From NCBI RefSeq assembly GCF_020618775.1, contig NZ_JAESVB010000015.1, positions 1 to 64,000 of the forward strand: a stretch of 64,000 bases of DNA, written 5' to 3'. Numbering within the stretch: the first letter of the stretch is position 1; every line of letters begins with the position of its first letter. The position numbers were made by a program, and so were the translations under genes. The notes under the pieces were generated by a model, which worked only from the letters and a program-made list of their open reading frames with translations, ran no database searches and was not told where the DNA came from. Below are positions 60,271 through 64,000 of this stretch, piece after piece. The DNA comes from Acidisoma silvae (lineage in GTDB: Bacteria; Pseudomonadota; Alphaproteobacteria; Acetobacterales; Acetobacteraceae).

Positions 60271-61160
60271 TCGACTTTCTGGCCGCCAGCATCCGCATCG
60301 CAACACCTCTGGTCTTCGCCGCCCTGGGCGGCATCCTGTCGGAACGCGCCGGCGTTTTCGCCGTGGGTCTGGAAGGCATGATGCTGATGGGCGCCTTCGG
60401 CGCCGTCATCGGCGCCTGGGCCAGCGCCAGCGACCTTCTGGGTCTTGCCATGGCCCTGGCCGGCGGGGCTGCCATGGGCCTGGCCGTCGCGATCGTGACC
60501 GTGCGCTACCGCGCCGACAATATGGTGACGGGCCTGACCGTCAATATTCTGGCGGCCGGCCTGACGACCTATCTGCTGCATGTGCTGGCCGGCAGCAGCG
60601 CCATTCAGGTGGACCCGCTCGGCCCCTGGCCCATTCCCGGCCTGAGCGCAATTCCTGTCCTCGGCCCGCTGTTATTCGCGCATCCACCGCTGACCTATCT
60701 TGCCCTGCTGGGCTGCGCTGGCCTGTCATTCCTGCTCTACCGCACGCAAACCGGGCTCAAACTGCGCGCGGCGGGGGAAAATCCCGAAGCCGTTTTCGTG
60801 GCAGGATCAAGCCCCATGCGCCTGCGCTTCACCGCCATCATCTGCGGCGGCGCTATTGCCGGCCTGGGCGGCGCCGTGCTGTCGCTACAGCAGGTCGGCA
60901 CCTTCACGGACGGCATGACGGGCGGACGCGGCTACCTTGCACTCGCCTCCCTCATCGTCGGACGCTGGAACCCCTGGGGCGCGGCGGCCGCCTGCCTGGT
61001 CTTCGGCGCCGCCGAGGCTTTCGAACTGCGGCTGCAAACCTATGGCGTGCCGGTGAGTTCCTATGTGGTGCAGATGGTGCCCTATCTCATCGCACTGGCC
61101 GTTCTGGCCGGGCTCGGCCGTTCCACGAAACTCCCCGCCGCCATCGGCAAACCTTTGTGA
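60267..61160 (+). CDS. ABC permease 2 (nucleoside/BMP type)
   Basis: 297-residue permease, about 8 helices, BPD_transp_2 type: FAVGLEGMMLMGAFGA, YRTQTGLKLRAAGENPEAV (EAA loop) and GRGYLALASLIVGRWNPWG. Start ATG 60267 in ATGA overlap; the frame is open upstream as a shadow. Partner of permease 1. Confidence 0.88.
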   Translation: MIDFLAASIRIATPLVFAALGGILSERAGVFAVGLEGMMLMGAFGAVIGAWASASDLLGLAMALAGGAAMGLAVAIVTVRYRADNMVTGLTVNILAAGLTTYLLHVLAGSSAIQVDPLGPWPIPGLSAIPVLGPLLFAHPPLTYLALLGCAGLSFLLYRTQTGLKLRAAGENPEAVFVAGSSPMRLRFTAIICGGAIAGLGGAVLSLQQVGTFTDGMTGGRGYLALASLIVGRWNPWGAAAACLVFGAAEAFELRLQTYGVPVSSYVVQMVPYLIALAVLAGLGRSTKLPAAIGKPL

Positions 61161-62554
61161 GCGCGCCTGTCATGCCTGAGGATATCACTGGCCTCGCCGC
61201 CGCCCTGCGGGCCGGCGCGCTGACCGCCGAAGCGCTGCTGGATCGCGCGCTCGCCCGCATCGCGGCAGGTGACGGCGCGCTCAACAGTTTCGTGGCGCTG
61301 GATGACGCGGGCGCCCGCGCGGCGGCGCGGGACAGTGACCGGCGGCGCGCGGCGGGCGCGGCCCGCTCGGCGCTGGACGGCGTGCCGCTCTCCATCAAGG
61401 ACAATCTCCTGGCAGCCGGCCTGCCCGCGACCTGGGGCAGCCGCGCGCTGGCCGGCTTCGTGCCGGCCGAGGATGAATTGCCGGTGGCGCGCCTGCGCGC
61501 GGCGGGCGCTGTCATTCTGGGCAAGACCAATGTCCCCGAGCTCACGGTGGAGGGCTATACCGCCAATGATCTGTTCGGCGTCACCGGCAATCCCTGGAAT
61601 CCGGCGCTCACGCCAGGCGGATCATCCGGCGGCGCGGCGGCGAGCGTCGCCGCCGGTTTCGTGCCTGGCGCCATCGGCACCGATGCCGGCGGCTCCATCC
61701 GCCGCCCCGCCAGCCATACCGGGCTGGTGGGATGGAAGCCCTCCACCGGGCGTATCGCGCGGTTCGGCGGTTTCCCGACCATTCTGAGCGATTTCGAGGT
61801 CATCGGCACGCTGACGCGCAGCCTGGCCGATGCGCGGCTGCTGGATGACGTGCTGCGCGGGCCGGATGCGCGCGACCGGCGCTCTCTCCTCGTGCCGGGG
61901 ACCGGCTGGGCCGGCAAGCCGCGCGTGCTGTATGTGCCGCAATTCGGGTCATCGCCCGTCGACCCCGAGGTCGCCGCCGCCACGCGGGGTTTTGCCGAGG
62001 CCCTGACGGAGACCGGCGCGGATGTGACGGAGGGCGCGGTCTTTTTCGATCTCTCCGCCGCAGGACGCGTCTGGTCCGCCATCACGCGTGCGGGGGTCGC
62101 GCATATCATGACCTGGCAGCCGGGTTTCGAGGCAGTGGCGGGCGCCTCGGTGCGCGCCATGGCGGCGGAAGGACGCCTGGTCACCGGAACGGATTATGTG
62201 GCCAGCCTGGAGACCGTCGCTGTGTTGCGCGCACAATTCGCTTCCCTGTTCGCGTCCTACGATCTTGTGCTGACGCCTGCGGCCGCCGCCTTGCCCTGGG
62301 ACGCGGCGGCACCCTACCCCACGCGCATAGACGGGCAAGAAGCTGGGCCGCGCGACCATGCCATTTTCACGGGCTGGGTAAATATCGGCGGGCTACCGGC
62401 GGTCAGCCTTCCGGTCGCCCTGTCGCAAACCAACCTGCCCATCGGCGTGCAGCTGGTCGCGGGCTTCGGCCAGGATGAAGCCTTGCTCGACTTCGCAGCC
62501 GAGGCCGCGCGGCTGATGCCAGCGCCGGCTCTGCCGCTGTCATCATCCCCCTGA
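61157..62554 (+). CDS. Amidase-signature hydrolase (biuret hydrolase or ureidomalonase candidate)
   Basis: 465 residues with full triad Lys81 (SIKDNLL), Ser156 (GGSSGGAA), Ser180 (GTDAGGSIRRP). GTG 61157 overlaps the permease stop (GTGA). Following a ring-opening amidohydrolase, two known partners belong to this family: AtzE-type biuret hydrolase (cyanurate route) and ureidomalonase (barbiturate route). No AtzG-like small subunit gene is seen, which weakens the AtzE reading. Confidence 0.82.
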   Translation: MSAPVMPEDITGLAAALRAGALTAEALLDRALARIAAGDGALNSFVALDDAGARAAARDSDRRRAAGAARSALDGVPLSIKDNLLAAGLPATWGSRALAGFVPAEDELPVARLRAAGAVILGKTNVPELTVEGYTANDLFGVTGNPWNPALTPGGSSGGAAASVAAGFVPGAIGTDAGGSIRRPASHTGLVGWKPSTGRIARFGGFPTILSDFEVIGTLTRSLADARLLDDVLRGPDARDRRSLLVPGTGWAGKPRVLYVPQFGSSPVDPEVAAATRGFAEALTETGADVTEGAVFFDLSAAGRVWSAITRAGVAHIMTWQPGFEAVAGASVRAMAAEGRLVTGTDYVASLETVAVLRAQFASLFASYDLVLTPAAAALPWDAAAPYPTRIDGQEAGPRDHAIFTGWVNIGGLPAVSLPVALSQTNLPIGVQLVAGFGQDEALLDFAAEAARLMPAPALPLSSSP

Positions 62555-62573
62555 AACGGCGATGACGTGACGC

Positions 62574-63314
62574 CTATTTCGGCAGCGGACGGCGCGCGCC
62601 ATCCGATTCGTCGCTTTTGATAAGAGTGAGGTAGCGATCCATCGCCTTGCGGAACTTGGCTTGCCAGATGGCCTGCGCTTCTTCCAGATTGCCGTCACGA
62701 ATGGCCTCGAAGAGCTTGACCACGTATTTCTTCGCGTCGCCCTTGCGATCCGTATAGACCACGGCAAGAAGATTATTGAACCGCCGCACATCGCCCGTGA
62801 GTTCCGAGAAATAGCGCATGGTGCGTTGCAGCCCGGTGGCGTCGATAATCGTCTGCTGGAATTCCAGGTCGTTCTGGACCGTTTGTGACTGGTCTTCCAG
62901 CGCCGCGAATTTCACCGCGCTGGCGGCAAGCTTTTCCAGCCGCTTGAGCATGCTGGCGGAGATTTTGCCCTTCTCGTGCAGAAGGTGATCCAGCGCGATT
63001 TTACCCAGGGCCATGCGAAGATTGTACACGTCGATGACGCTGTCGGAATCCAGAGCGGTGACGGATGCACCTTTATTGCGCTGAATATCGACGAAACCTT
63101 CCCGCGCCAGGATACGGAGCGCTTCTCGCACCGGATGACGCGACACGTTCAGCATGTCTGTGAGCTGCTGCTCCACCAGCCGGTCACCCGGTTTGAAATG
63201 CCCGGCGATAATCGCATTGCGAATCTGCTCGGCCGCGAACTGCGTGGACTCCACCTGCGTCATGGGAGCCATTATCGCTTCGGTTTCAGCCGCACGCCGC
63301 ATCAATAACCCCAT
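62574..63314 (-). CDS. GntR-family (FCD) transcriptional regulator
   Basis: About 246 residues: winged HTH (VEQQLTDMLNVSRHPVREAL, LAREGFVDIQ) and helical FCD domain (DLEFQQTIIDATG). ATG 63314 chosen; TTG 63326 and ATG 63302 are in frame, none with a strong ribosome site. Converges on the amidase; downstream of ridA on the same strand, so it may regulate either unit. Confidence 0.84.
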   Translation of the reverse strand: MGLLMRRAAETEAIMAPMTQVESTQFAAEQIRNAIIAGHFKPGDRLVEQQLTDMLNVSRHPVREALRILAREGFVDIQRNKGASVTALDSDSVIDVYNLRMALGKIALDHLLHEKGKISASMLKRLEKLAASAVKFAALEDQSQTVQNDLEFQQTIIDATGLQRTMRYFSELTGDVRRFNNLLAVVYTDRKGDAKKYVVKLFEAIRDGNLEEAQAIWQAKFRKAMDRYLTLIKSDESDGARRPLPK

Positions 63315-63457
63315 TTGCGACCGCAATTAGCTTGCGCGGTCTTCCGGAAATGTAGACGATATACGATTTCCAGAGGCTATTGAGAAGCCCTGCCCCCGGC
63401 CCGGGCCGGTTGCACGGGAGGGCGCGCCGGTATTCGGCGCACCCCAAGCCTGTCCGT

Positions 63458-63877
63458 TTAGAGCGAAATCGAGAGATTGTTCACGGGCAGGCTGCCCGCG
63501 CCGCGATAGGCGGTCAGTTCGATTTCAAACAAGTATTCCGGACCGCCGAGCGGGCCGCAGCTGACGCAGCTTGCCGGGTCAATGCCACGGAAGATTTCGC
63601 CCATATAGGCCATGACTTCCGGCACGTCTTCCTGACGCGTGATGAAGATGCGGCGGCGCACGACATCGGCCAGGCTGGCGCCGACGGCTTCCAGCGACGC
63701 CTGGACATTCTTCATGGCGTTCTTCGCCTGTTCGATCGTCGTCTCGGGCATGACGCGGGTCGTGAAATTCCGCCCCGAGGTCAGGGAAGTAAAAATCCAG
63801 TTATCCAGCGCGACGATGCGCGAATAGCCCTCGTGATGTTCGAGAATGCTACCCGACTTCAGTTTTGTAAGTTCCAT
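63458..63877 (-). CDS. RidA-family protein
   Basis: 139 residues, Rid/YjgF trimer-forming fold: WIFTSLTSGRNF, QAKNAMKNVQASLEAVGASL, then CVSCGPLGGPEYLFEIELTA. The enamine-deaminase Arg of true RidA (usually near the C-terminus in R-x-x-V-E) is not evident, so it may belong to another Rid subgroup. 31 bp after the SDR gene, probably co-transcribed. Confidence 0.8.
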   Translation of the reverse strand: MELTKLKSGSILEHHEGYSRIVALDNWIFTSLTSGRNFTTRVMPETTIEQAKNAMKNVQASLEAVGASLADVVRRRIFITRQEDVPEVMAYMGEIFRGIDPASCVSCGPLGGPEYLFEIELTAYRGAGSLPVNNLSISL

Positions 63878-63908
63878 AAAGGCTTTCCGGCTTTTCTAGA
63901 AAATGGGC

Positions 63909-64000
63909 TTAGATGTAGATGCCGCCGTCGATCGAGACGGTCTGGCCTGTAATCATGCTGCCGGCGAAGCCGAGGAAGATCATCAGTTCCGCGACATCCG
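63909..64000 (-). CDS. SDR-family oxidoreductase, C-terminal end only
   Basis: Runs off the window edge. Visible end is DVAELMIFLGFAGSMITG followed by QTVSIDGGIYI, the standard short-chain dehydrogenase C-terminus. Upstream member of the ridA unit. Confidence 0.8.
   Translation of the reverse strand, partial: DVAELMIFLGFAGSMITGQTVSIDGGIYI

Noticed and set aside
1-64000. CRISPR array
   Set aside because: No regularly spaced direct repeats were seen; repeated motifs found are palindromes, att sites or iteron-like.

Overview
The window is 64 kb of high-GC proteobacterial chromosome. Protein style (a PolA of alphaproteobacterial type, APC and BMP-type transporters, FCD-GntR and IclR regulators, ring-opening amidohydrolase) suggests an alphaproteobacterium, perhaps Acetobacteraceae/Rhodospirillales. 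That placement is an inference from content, not from a marker gene. No rRNA and no CRISPR array were seen.

Layout. (1) 1-5.5 kb: a surface-glycan patch with a very long two-domain glycosyltransferase, then two clearly AT-rich genes (GT-A transferase, SGNH-like protein) that look imported. (2) 5.6-24.3 kb: ordinary chromosome. It holds a GntR-controlled amidase/aminotransferase/APC-permease operon, an MBL hydrolase, a TetR/oxidoreductase divergent pair with two clear operators, a LysR/Asp-nucleophile hydrolase pair, an MFS transporter, polA and a lipoprotein hydrolase. (3) 24,461-47,702: a 23.2-kb integrated element in tRNA-Arg(CCG), bounded by a 47-bp direct repeat and carrying a tyrosine integrase at its right end. 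(4) 47.7-51.3 kb: a second, partly decayed accessory patch outside the attR: Ymh/TIGR02391 protein, frameshifted DUF4062 gene, a small gene broken by an amber stop, and an HNH-like protein. (5) 51.3-64 kb: chromosome again, dominated by an IclR-controlled operon for import and hydrolysis of a ring-shaped amide (cyanuric acid or barbiturate type): ring-opening amidohydrolase, BMP-type binding protein, ABC ATPase, two permeases and an amidase. It is followed by GntR, RidA and a truncated SDR gene.

The element looks like a phage satellite or small integrative island. It has an integrase, an XRE regulator facing a train of tiny overlapping genes, an AlpA-like HTH protein, a primase and an SF3-type helicase with iteron-like repeats just downstream, but no capsid, tail, relaxase or secretion genes. 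Its left arm carries cargo (GST, two RMF/CrpP-like mini-proteins, DUF4239 protein, cold-shock protein). It also carries a compact two-gene module, a ThsB-type TIR-like protein followed after 10 bp by a DUF4231/SLATT membrane protein. This is the best candidate for a little-described signalling defence system in the window. A HEPN-motif protein lies next to it. The right arm carries an orphan HsdR-N type restriction protein, a zinc-ribbon protein, a secreted Pro/Ala-rich protein and a two-TM protein, separated by repeated 3' remnants of XRE regulator genes.
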